From JAIBBG01 sp043748015 (GTDB taxonomy: Bacteria; Bacteroidota; Bacteroidia; Flavobacteriales_D; Sanyastnellaceae): a DNA stretch of 9,568 bases. The DNA lies in NCBI GenBank assembly GCA_043748015.1, contig JAYTOA010000132.1, positions 1 to 9,568 of the forward strand, given 5' to 3'. The notes under the pieces are model-generated. The model was not told the origin of the DNA, made no database searches, and saw only the letters and a list, made by a program, of their open reading frames with translations. A program made the translations under genes and the position numbers. Of the stretch, positions 1-6,226 are shown in pieces. The number at the start of each line of letters is the position of its first letter. The stretch's first letter is position 1.

Positions 1-80
1 GCTATAAACTCAACCGAAGGTACTTTGGCAAAAGGCTCTTTGACCGCGTCACTATTGCTATGGCTTCAAATTACTTGTAA
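1..80 (+). CDS. C-terminal fragment of a probable ISXO2/IS1595-type transposase (5' end outside the window)
   Basis: One frame is open from the window edge to a TAA at 78-80 and reads YKLNRRYFGKRLFDRVTIAM followed by ASNYL. The NRR-[YF]-F-x(3)-LFDR pattern followed by a small-residue/hydrophobic tail resembles the extreme C-terminus of DDE transposases of the ISXO2/IS1595 group, as I recall that family. Only 25 residues are visible, with no catalytic residue, so this rests on a short tail motif. I could not find a convincing terminal inverted repeat between 81 and 151. Whether the element is intact or a remnant cannot be judged from here. It could instead be the tail of an unrelated gene. Confidence 0.45.
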   Translation, partial: YKLNRRYFGKRLFDRVTIAMASNYL

Positions 81-151
81 ACTCCGAAAGAATCAATAAA
101 TAAATGCTATAACTTCGTAATCGCCGATTTTATAAATTTAATTTTATCACT

Positions 152-1171
152 ATGAAACGCAGAGACATGCTTAAGGCAACAGGATTAGTCGGACTTGCAG
201 CGGTTGTTCCATTTGTATCTAAATCAAATGTTCCATCAGAAAGCAAGTCTCCTTCAATGCAAGGTGGAGGATGTGTACTTATTCCAACAGAAACTGCGGG
301 GCCCTTTCCTCTTGACTTAACGACCAATCCATTCTATTTCAGGCAGGATATCAGAGAAGATAAAACGGGTGCGCAGATGAATCTCAAATTGCGAATTCTA
401 GGACTTGGCAATTGTTTGCCAATGGAAAATTTGCGTGTCAATATCTGGCATTGCGACAAGGATGGAAAGTACTCAGGATACAATGTGTCAACTAATCCGG
501 GCCAGGCAGGACTTACTTATTTGCGCGGCTATCAAATTACTGACGCCAATGGTGAAGTCGAGTTTGTTACGATACTGCCTGGATGGTATCCAGGTCGCGT
601 ATGTCATATACATTTTCAGGTTTACGTCAATTCAGTTTATGCGGCAATTTCACAACTTACTTTTCCGGTAGCAGAAAAAGACGCTGTGTATTTAGCGAAT
701 ACGGATTTATATGTCAACGGAATTGATCCGATACAGCCTGCGAATGACGGAGCTTTTGTGGATGGATACAACTATCAAATAACCACTTTGACGCCAAATG
801 CTGATGGTGTTAGTTATGATGCATTCCTTGAGGTGTCTGTTCAAGGTGAGGGCACAACAGGCGTTCCAAGAATTGATCTTGAAACGGGTGGTCAATTTGT
901 ATTGGGACAGAATTATCCCAATCCATATTCGGCACTCACTACGATACCACTGACACTCAAATCTGCGTCGCGGGTTCGATTGGACATTTATGATTTGAAC
1001 GGTAGAAAAGTATCGTCAATGGATAAAGGAACTCTAGCCGGTGGTGATCACCAATTCGAGATTGCGCCAATTTCAATGGGATTGTCGATAGGAAATTATG
1101 TTTATCAAATTGAGGTGGAGAATTCCAATGGAATTTTCAAACAGTACAAATTGATGACAGCCGCGAAGTGA
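152..1171 (+). CDS. Secreted intradiol ring-cleavage dioxygenase-like protein with T9SS C-terminal sorting domain
   Basis: The 339-aa product has three parts. Residues 1-25 carry a twin-arginine-like signal (MKRRDMLK, then a hydrophobic stretch at about 11-22). Residues about 41-230 form the intradiol dioxygenase (protocatechuate/catechol dioxygenase-like) domain, beginning with the family-typical IPTETAGPFPLD. Residues about 248-339 are a Por secretion/T9SS type A sorting domain (LGQNYPNPYS, then VRLDIYDLNGRKV and a YxYQIEVE strand). The non-haem Fe(III) ligands expected for the family are visible: Tyr107 in DGKYSGY, Tyr146 in PGWYPGR, His152 and His154 in HIHF, with Arg149 nearby. Known members use O2 to open catechol rings between the hydroxyls. 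The substrate here is unknown, and many secreted relatives are uncharacterised. T9SS cargo is normally delivered to the cell surface or medium. The ATG at 152 follows an A/T-rich leader without a Shine-Dalgarno, as is usual in Bacteroidota. It is the only complete plus-strand gene and converges on the membrane-protein gene downstream. Confidence 0.9.
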   Translation: MKRRDMLKATGLVGLAAVVPFVSKSNVPSESKSPSMQGGGCVLIPTETAGPFPLDLTTNPFYFRQDIREDKTGAQMNLKLRILGLGNCLPMENLRVNIWHCDKDGKYSGYNVSTNPGQAGLTYLRGYQITDANGEVEFVTILPGWYPGRVCHIHFQVYVNSVYAAISQLTFPVAEKDAVYLANTDLYVNGIDPIQPANDGAFVDGYNYQITTLTPNADGVSYDAFLEVSVQGEGTTGVPRIDLETGGQFVLGQNYPNPYSALTTIPLTLKSASRVRLDIYDLNGRKVSSMDKGTLAGGDHQFEIAPISMGLSIGNYVYQIEVENSNGIFKQYKLMTAAK

Positions 1172-1225
1172 TGTAAAATCATGTCGCTATTGTTTCTTCT
1201 TTGGATTTATTTTCTTCGATGAATT
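1172..1225. other. Short convergent intergenic region, no terminator recognised
   Basis: These 54 bases lie between the TGA of the plus-strand dioxygenase and the TGA of the minus-strand membrane protein. The stretch is T-rich on the plus strand (1190-1217). I see no stem longer than 3-4 bp, so neither gene has an obvious intrinsic terminator here. Confidence 0.5.
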
Positions 1226-1699
1226 TCACTCATGTGATTCATTATGCTCGGGCTTGAAATCATTATGAATTTCAGGATGACGAATGAGTCCGCCATCATG
1301 AGACGTTTTGATGATTGCACTGATTGAGAATGCGCATGAAATAAAGAGTAGGGCGAGCATCCATTTCGCCAGTTGTTTTTTGTATTTAGACACCGCGATA
1401 AAACTCATTGCAAAAAAGCCGGATATCAGCGTCAGGACGAATGCATAGCCGGCGGCTTCTTCATGTTCATGTATGAGTTTGCGACTCACACCATCAATGT
1501 GTTCCACCATTTCTTCTGCATTTTCGCCCGTCATATTGGCGGGGATGACGAAAATCGCTGCAATGAAAATGATCCAGGCACCGGTGAGTTTGGTTGTATT
1601 TTTTTGAAGAAATAGGCCGCTTAAAAGGACACATAATCCTGTAATCTGACCAATGGAAGGTAGATGGTTAAAGAGTAGGTGAAGTGCGGCGTCGTTCAT
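1226..1699 (-). CDS. Small four-helix membrane protein, DUF2231-like
   Basis: The 157-aa product has four predicted membrane segments at about residues 13-31, 38-54, 84-104 and 110-130. The loop between helices 2 and 3 holds MTGENAEEMVEHIDGVS and then IHEHEEAA. This TGE-AEE-VEH pattern and the N-terminal FNHLPSIGQITG resemble DUF2231-type predicted membrane proteins of Bacteroidota. No biochemical function is established for these as far as I know. The C-terminal tail after the last helix (about 131-157) is hydrophilic and holds five histidines (134, 141, 145, 152, 156), together with His67, His77 and His79 in the loop. Metal or haem contact is conceivable but unproven. It lies 85 bp downstream of the response regulator gene on the same strand. 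That gap holds only a weak promoter-like box (TACATTTC, minus strand, 1756-1763), so read-through from the regulator is possible. Start at the ATG at 1699. Confidence 0.75.
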   Translation of the reverse strand: MNDAALHLLFNHLPSIGQITGLCVLLSGLFLQKNTTKLTGAWIIFIAAIFVIPANMTGENAEEMVEHIDGVSRKLIHEHEEAAGYAFVLTLISGFFAMSFIAVSKYKKQLAKWMLALLFISCAFSISAIIKTSHDGGLIRHPEIHNDFKPEHNESHE

Positions 1700-1784
1700 G
1701 ATGCATTTTTTTTAGCTATTAGAATTATTATTTGCAGATTGCATAAGTCGCTTTCGAAATGTAGGGTTTTTAGAATTTCTGAAA

Positions 1785-2549
1785 TTATTTCCCTCCCAGC
1801 CACTCTTTGAAAAGCGGAGATTTTTCTGTGCTTACTATCACGTCATCCGCCTTGTACCGGGGGTCGAGCTCTATCTGCACGCGCGATTTCGAAACAACAT
1901 GCATATTGCCTATAGCTTTCAGATTCACTATGAATTGTCTATTGATGCGAAAGAAAATTTTTGGGTCAAGTTCTTTTTCAAGATGGTCAAGTGATTTGTC
2001 CATAGGATATTCTTTGCCGGTAAAGAGGACAAGGAATACCGCTTTTTGCATTGTATAAATGTATGCAATTTCATGACTTTGCACAGTGCGCACTTGTTCA
2101 CCATATCGGATAAGATAGCGTCGATCGAATTTTTGTTCTTCTTCAAGAATTGCTTTTGCCAATGCGGCGTAATCAATAGAAATGAGCGATGGTTTCAAAC
2201 GCAGCCTCACTTTTTCAATGGCTGCTTTCAACTCTTCCTTCTTCAGAGGTTTGAGCAGATAGTCCTGCGCATTCACTTTGAAAGCTTCGACTGCATATTC
2301 ATTGAATGCTGTGACAAAGACCACCGGGCATTTGGGGTAGTATTCTTCGAATAGATCGAAACAAGTTCCGTCAGCGAGTTGAACATCCGTGAAAATGATG
2401 TCGGGTGAAGGATTGGACGTGAGCCAGAGTTTTGCAGACTCAACACTATCTGCATCGCCCAAAATGTTAAGACTTACGTCAAGAGCTTCTGCCAATTGTT
2501 TGAAGCGCTTTACGGCCAATGGTTCATCTTCAATCAGAAAAATATTCAT
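1785..2549 (-). CDS. LytTR-family DNA-binding response regulator
   Basis: The 254-aa product has an N-terminal receiver domain (about 1-118) and a C-terminal LytTR DNA-binding domain (about 143-254). In the receiver, the acidic pair is Glu7/Asp8, the phosphoacceptor is Asp55 (IIFTDVQL), the conserved Thr is Thr80 (VVFVTAF) and the conserved Lys is Lys100 (YLLKPLKK). The output domain has the typical RRYLIRYG start and FFRINRQFIVNLKAI core of LytTR regulators, which usually bind promoters as dimers on direct repeats. It follows the LytS-type kinase gene on the same strand after 126 bp, and the two form the textbook kinase/LytTR pairing. The gap holds a TACTTTTG -7 box, so the gene may also be expressed independently of the kinase. 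The ATG at 2549 starts directly at the first beta strand of the receiver (MNIFLIEDE), which fixes the start well. All key residues are present. Confidence 0.95.
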   Translation of the reverse strand: MNIFLIEDEPLAVKRFKQLAEALDVSLNILGDADSVESAKLWLTSNPSPDIIFTDVQLADGTCFDLFEEYYPKCPVVFVTAFNEYAVEAFKVNAQDYLLKPLKKEELKAAIEKVRLRLKPSLISIDYAALAKAILEEEQKFDRRYLIRYGEQVRTVQSHEIAYIYTMQKAVFLVLFTGKEYPMDKSLDHLEKELDPKIFFRINRQFIVNLKAIGNMHVVSKSRVQIELDPRYKADDVIVSTEKSPLFKEWLGGK

Positions 2550-2555
2550 GGTAGC

Positions 2556-2594
2556 GTATCAGATATATTTTGGTCTTTTGGATGAATGTATCAG
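2556..2594 (-). repeat. Pair of 7-bp direct repeats (GTATCAG on the plus strand) in the regulator leader
   Basis: GTATCAG occurs at 2556-2562 and again at 2588-2594, 32 bp apart start to start, which is about three helical turns. The second copy lies near the predicted transcription start and the first just before the ATG of the response regulator. LytTR proteins tend to bind direct repeats, so autoregulation is possible. However, the sequence does not match a LytTR consensus that I know, and a 7-bp repeat in A/T-rich DNA may be chance. Confidence 0.3.
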
Positions 2595-2599
2595 TATCT

Positions 2600-2607
2600 C
2601 AAAAGTA
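2600..2607 (-). promoter_or_regulatory. Candidate Bacteroidota -7 box for the response regulator gene
   Basis: On the minus strand this reads TACTTTTG, an exact match to the TAnnTTTG -7 box recognised by the Bacteroidota primary sigma factor. It stands 50 bp before the ATG, giving a leader of roughly 45 nt. No TTG/TTTG lies at the preferred 17-23 bp upstream spacing (a TTTG sits too close), so the promoter is only half supported. Confidence 0.4.
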
Positions 2608-2675
2608 TGCAAACAAATGGCGGATGGAATGTGAATGAAAATTAGCATGCTTTCAATTTGAAATAAAGGTCGTTA

Positions 2676-5588
2676 TTATTCTAGTGGAGTTGGATAAATG
2701 GGTTGATTGATAACCGGCAGCGTTACGACGAATTCATTTTTATCGTGCAATATTTCAATTTCTTTTTCGAACAGAATTTTATAGCGGCGGCCAATATTGC
2801 TCAGACCAATACCTGTGCTCGGTTCTCTTGTAATCTTTTCGCGAATCGTATTTGCAATGGTTATGGTATTGCCAATGCCTTTCAGTTCGATGGTCAAAGG
2901 ATGCGACTTCGAAACAACATTATGTTTGATAGCGTTTTCAACGAGTAATTGCAAACTCATTGGAGGAATAGAAGAATTGAGTACCTCTTCATCGAATGAA
3001 ATATTCACTTTCAGGTTATCTCCAAAGCGTCGTTGTTGCAGGTATAAATAATTTTTGACCATCACCAATTCTTCACTAACGGAGATTACATCTTTATCTC
3101 GTTGCTCCAGCACCAGTCGGAAATAGTCAGAAAGTTTTTCAACATAACTGATGGCGTCTTCCGGATCAATCGAAATTACAGAAATGAGTGTATTAAATGA
3201 GTTGAAAAGAAAATGTGGATTGATTTGATTTCGCAGAATGTCGAATTGACTTTGTAATCTTTCCCTTACGAGCAATTCTTGTTTTCTAATTCTGCTGAGT
3301 CGAATTTTTAGAATCAGGTACACAATTACTGATAACACCAAAAAGACGAGAAGATAAAACCATGTCTCATTCCAATACGGAATTTTGATGTTGAAAGTAT
3401 ATGACTTGATAATTGCATTTGCCCAATCTTCGTTGTGAGAGGAGCGAACCATGAAAGTATAAGTACCCGGAGCAAGTTTGGGGAAAACAGCCGAATAATC
3501 ATGAGTCGTAATCCATTCAGGATCCAAGCCATCCAGCTTATATTGAAAGGTAATAGCATCCGGTTGCTGCAGCCAAATGGATGCGAAATGAAACGTGAAG
3601 TGATTGTTGTCGTGAGTGTATTCATGCTGAGTCGTGTCAGCGATCAGCAACATCACTTTAATGGATTCAATTTGTGTCGAAGGTTTATTGTTTCGTGCAA
3701 GATTGAAATCGCTGTATCTAATCATTGCTTCTTCGGTTCCAAGCCACATTCGACCTTGATTGTCTTTTGAAATTACATTCAGATAGTTGGCATCAATGTC
3801 AATACCTGTTCTTAGAAACGTTGCGTGCGGGGTGTTGTCATTCAATACAGCTATGCCAAGGGAAGTTAGCGCTATCACATTTCCAAGGTCATCACCCTGA
3901 ATAGCGAAGACTTCAACTTTTTCACGACTGGTGTTAAGTTTTACAGCTCTCAATATTTCGCCGTCAGTCCACTGCAAACCTTTGTCGGTACTGGCAAACC
4001 AGATGTTGTTGTCGAGATCTTCTGTAACAGCGATGATGTGTTTGCCGGCGTCATGGTATTGATTCGAAAAAGTATTGAACTGTTGGTTGCGGTAGGAAAC
4101 AAGTCCGTTGCCATCTGTTCCAAACCAAACGGTATTCCTGCTGTCGACAAATACAGAATAGATGTAATTGCTTCCAAGGGGAGAACGTGCATCGAATGTT
4201 TCGAATGAAGGTTTGCCATTTATGGTTTTCATTGATGCTGCACCACCAAGAGTTGCCATCCATATCACGCTATCCTGTCGTGCAATAGACAAAACATTGT
4301 TGTTGACCAATCCATTTTTTTCGTTGTAATATTTAATGGATTTCTTTTTTGTATCGATGACACCGAGACCACCTCCCAATGAACCAAACCATATTTCGTC
4401 ATTTAATCCTTCACACAGAGCGATGATTTTGCTCATACCTGCGGGTGTCGAATAAAATTTTTCAATGTATTGATCTGTAGAAAATTCCGCCTGATGTTTG
4501 AAGATGCCATGATTGTTTGCAAACCACAAATTACCATGACGATCAGTAATAAGACATTGAGCATCCGAGAATAATTCTTCATCATGCTCACGAATGAATT
4601 GAATAGTGAAATTTGCAATGACAAGTTGATTATCACCGAAGACAAGAATGAGATTTCCTTCTTGATCAACAAGGCAATCGAGTGGCATCCTGTGAGTTTG
4701 GTTCTCAGGTTGAAGTAGGAATTTTTGCACGTGAATATTATCTGCACCGTCGATGACGTAAGCGCCGCTGCTCTCAGTGATGGCAAGTATGTCGTCATGA
4801 ATGATCAAAACTTTCTTGACAGGAGATAGGTCAAGATTTTTGAGCATGGCAAAATCAACGACGCTACCCGTTTGGAGATTTATGGAACAGATCGTTCCAT
4901 TCTGCATACCCATCAATAAGTTTTCGTTGTTTTGGGCTTTTAAAGCGAGGATGAGATTGTCTGTCAGGCCTTGTGCAGTCCCAAAGTTGTTACAATCGAA
5001 AATCGGATTATCAAGATCACATAGCGACAATCCGAGATCTGTTGCAACGGCAAGTTTATTTTGTATGATAGCAAGATCATGCACAAAATCATCCGCAAGT
5101 CCATTTGTTGTGGTGTAAGATGTGATTTCCGAATTTTGAATTTTGAATAGCCCGTGGCCTTCCGTTCCTGCCCAAATAGCTTTGTCGTTGCTTTGCACCA
5201 GGGATGTGATGGCCACATCGGAAACTTTGTTAGACGCAATGCTCATTAGTGTTTGTGGATTGATACGCGCTATATGTCCGTTGTCGAATCCGACAATCAC
5301 TTCAGCTGAAGTGATCAAAAGCGAAGTCACTGATGAGTTGCGAAGATTGAATTCAAGATTGGCCTCGCGGTATTCTTTACCATTGAATTTCAGAAGTCCC
5401 TTGTTGGTTCCCAGCCACACATAGCCGGCAGAATCCTGCTCAATCCTGAGCACTCTGATTTCAGAAATTTTTGTTGTTACTTCAATAGATTTGAATTGTG
5501 GGATCTGTGCATCTGCTGCATTGAAATTCAGGAAAATCAAGACCTGAAAAACAGCAATGCATACGATATTAATTATTCGCAAACTCAC
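2676..5588 (-). CDS. LytS-type sensor histidine kinase with periplasmic beta-propeller (Reg_prop) and Y_Y_Y domains
   Basis: The 970-aa product has a signal peptide at 1-27 (ending AADA-Q). A large periplasmic region of Reg_prop propeller blades follows (about 30-630), with repeats such as GYVWLGTNKGLLKF at 55, AIWAGTEGHGLFK at 137, NTVWFGTDGNGLVSY at 485, NNIWFASTDKGLQW at 527 and GRMWLGTEEAMIRY at 612. A Y_Y_Y domain lies at about 665-735 (FQYKLDGLDPEW, LAPGTYTFMVR), a single membrane helix at about 742-762 and a cytoplasmic His_kinase domain at about 780-870 with QINPHFLFNSFNTL and phosphoacceptor His792. The ATPase follows with N-box VENAIKHN (about 883-890) and G-box STGIGLSNIGRR (924-935). 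Unlike classical Bacteroidota hybrid systems, no receiver or AraC domain is fused, and the partner is the LytTR regulator just downstream. The start is a GTG at 5588 inside the end of the YceI gene (20-bp overlap), chosen because it gives a full signal peptide. A TTG two codons later is an alternative. The overlap suggests translational coupling. The ligand is unknown. Confidence 0.93.
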   Translation of the reverse strand: MSLRIINIVCIAVFQVLIFLNFNAADAQIPQFKSIEVTTKISEIRVLRIEQDSAGYVWLGTNKGLLKFNGKEYREANLEFNLRNSSVTSLLITSAEVIVGFDNGHIARINPQTLMSIASNKVSDVAITSLVQSNDKAIWAGTEGHGLFKIQNSEITSYTTTNGLADDFVHDLAIIQNKLAVATDLGLSLCDLDNPIFDCNNFGTAQGLTDNLILALKAQNNENLLMGMQNGTICSINLQTGSVVDFAMLKNLDLSPVKKVLIIHDDILAITESSGAYVIDGADNIHVQKFLLQPENQTHRMPLDCLVDQEGNLILVFGDNQLVIANFTIQFIREHDEELFSDAQCLITDRHGNLWFANNHGIFKHQAEFSTDQYIEKFYSTPAGMSKIIALCEGLNDEIWFGSLGGGLGVIDTKKKSIKYYNEKNGLVNNNVLSIARQDSVIWMATLGGAASMKTINGKPSFETFDARSPLGSNYIYSVFVDSRNTVWFGTDGNGLVSYRNQQFNTFSNQYHDAGKHIIAVTEDLDNNIWFASTDKGLQWTDGEILRAVKLNTSREKVEVFAIQGDDLGNVIALTSLGIAVLNDNTPHATFLRTGIDIDANYLNVISKDNQGRMWLGTEEAMIRYSDFNLARNNKPSTQIESIKVMLLIADTTQHEYTHDNNHFTFHFASIWLQQPDAITFQYKLDGLDPEWITTHDYSAVFPKLAPGTYTFMVRSSHNEDWANAIIKSYTFNIKIPYWNETWFYLLVFLVLSVIVYLILKIRLSRIRKQELLVRERLQSQFDILRNQINPHFLFNSFNTLISVISIDPEDAISYVEKLSDYFRLVLEQRDKDVISVSEELVMVKNYLYLQQRRFGDNLKVNISFDEEVLNSSIPPMSLQLLVENAIKHNVVSKSHPLTIELKGIGNTITIANTIREKITREPSTGIGLSNIGRRYKILFEKEIEILHDKNEFVVTLPVINQPIYPTPLE

Positions 5589-6129
5589 CTTTCACTTTGA
5601 CGTTAATGTTTTCAGCAATTTTCTGGTATACGATTTTGGGAATGCTGATATTGTGCTCTTCCAGCAAAACGTTGAATTCAGATTCGATGAAATAATTGGA
5701 GCCGGATTTTGTGAGACTCACTTCAATAATTCTTTCCTTTTTTACCCCATGAATATCCAGTTGACCTTTAGCTCGTAGTTTTTGTGCCACCGCATTCGGG
5801 TCGAATTTGTCTATAAATTTTCCTGAGAAAGTTGAACGCGGATAGATTGCATACTGCATGTAATTTTCGTAGAAATGTTCTTGTTGCAATGGACTGTTGA
5901 AGCCTGTGAAAGAGTGGATGTCAACCGAAAACGCAAAAGAATTCTGTTCCATGTTTAGTAGGCCGGAAAATTTATTCGTTTCAGCACGAATTTTTTCCTG
6001 AGGTGCATTGGAGTCGAAAGTGATCGTTCCACTTTTAAGGGCAAGCGTGCTTTGAGCAATGGCGAATCTTCCAATGAAAAGTTGGATTGAAACAAGGATG
6101 AAAAAACTCAATGTGAATCGAATCGTCAT
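5569..6129 (-). CDS. YceI-family secreted lipocalin-like protein
   Basis: The 186-aa product has a signal peptide (about 1-25, ending FAIAQ) and a YceI domain over most of the rest. Family-typical features are the opening ITFDSNAP, SFAFSVDIHSFTGF (about 65-78), the LQQEHFYENYMQYAIYPRSTF segment (about 81-101) and a closing K-V-K-G-E-F strand. YceI proteins fold as an eight-stranded lipocalin-like barrel, and characterised members bind isoprenoid/amphiphilic ligands in the periplasm. The ligand and role here are unknown. The gene is first in a minus-strand unit with the sensor kinase, whose start codon lies within its last codons, so the two are almost certainly expressed together. A matching -33/-7 promoter lies immediately upstream. 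The ATG at 6129 is the only start that gives a complete signal peptide. Confidence 0.9.
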   Translation of the reverse strand: MTIRFTLSFFILVSIQLFIGRFAIAQSTLALKSGTITFDSNAPQEKIRAETNKFSGLLNMEQNSFAFSVDIHSFTGFNSPLQQEHFYENYMQYAIYPRSTFSGKFIDKFDPNAVAQKLRAKGQLDIHGVKKERIIEVSLTKSGSNYFIESEFNVLLEEHNISIPKIVYQKIAENINVKVKGEFANN

Positions 6130-6134
6130 TGTAT

Positions 6135-6166
6135 CAAATTTAGCTGATCACAATGGATTCAACAAA
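6135..6166 (-). promoter_or_regulatory. Bacteroidota-type promoter for the YceI-kinase operon
   Basis: On the minus strand there is a -33 TTTG at 6163-6166, a 20-bp spacer and a -7 box TAAATTTG at 6135-6142. This matches the TTG / TAnnTTTG promoter with 17-23 bp spacing described for Bacteroides and Flavobacterium. Only five bases (ATACA) separate the -7 box from the ATG at 6129. The predicted transcription start therefore falls within about 0-5 nt of the start codon, which suggests a leaderless message. Confidence 0.55.
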
Positions 6167-6180
6167 CAGAAATGGCCATT

Positions 6181-6207
6181 GAGTATTTAGTTACTCCCGA
6201 ATGGGAG
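6181..6207 (-). terminator. Overlapping, mutually exclusive stem-loops after the ferredoxin gene; possible weak terminator
   Basis: A GC-rich 5-bp stem CTCCC (6194-6198) / GGGAG (6203-6207) closes a GAAT loop. A competing stem GAGTA (6181-6185) / TACTC (6192-6196) shares three of its bases, so only one can form at a time. They lie just downstream of the ferredoxin stop and before the next promoter, which is where a terminator belongs. In the minus direction the hairpin is not followed by a T-run, so this is not a classical intrinsic terminator. Confidence 0.3.
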
Positions 6208-6210
6208 AAT

Positions 6211-6226
6211 TTTGATGCTTATCAAA
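6211..6226. promoter_or_regulatory. Perfect FNR/CRP-type dyad TTTGATGCTTATCAAA
   Basis: The 16-bp sequence is a perfect 6+6 inverted repeat with a 4-bp centre. It contains TTGAT-N4-ATCAA, the canonical site of FNR/DNR-type regulators of the CRP superfamily. It straddles the TGA stop of the ferredoxin gene (6222-6224) and is centred about 88 bp upstream of the predicted start of the YceI-kinase transcript. Binding could act on that promoter. Alternatively, the same dyad forms a 6-bp RNA hairpin at the end of the ferredoxin message. Confidence 0.4.

Noticed and set aside
110..117. TAACTTCG as a -7 box for the dioxygenase gene
   Set aside because: It has one mismatch in the conserved TTTG, and no TTG lies at an acceptable upstream spacing.
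1256..1273. GAAAT/ATTTC inverted repeat as a terminator near the convergent gene ends
   Set aside because: It is a 5-bp A/T-rich stem with an 8-base loop inside coding sequence and has no following T-run.
1373..1615. 80-codon open frame on the plus strand opposite the DUF2231-like gene
   Set aside because: The minus-strand frame gives a coherent four-helix protein, while this one shows no domain and is explained as a shadow.
1756..1763. TACATTTC (minus strand) as a -7 box for the DUF2231-like gene
   Set aside because: The final G is missing and there is no -33 element about 20 bp upstream. It is too weak to list as a feature.
3435..3770. 111-codon open frame on the plus strand inside the sensor kinase gene
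   Set aside because: It is antisense to the Y_Y_Y/propeller coding region, with no recognisable domain, signal or start context.
2676..5588. Internal repeats in the kinase gene as a tandem DNA repeat
   Set aside because: The repetition is at the protein level (propeller blades, W-[LF]-G-T/S patterns) and diverged in DNA. It is explained by the Reg_prop fold.
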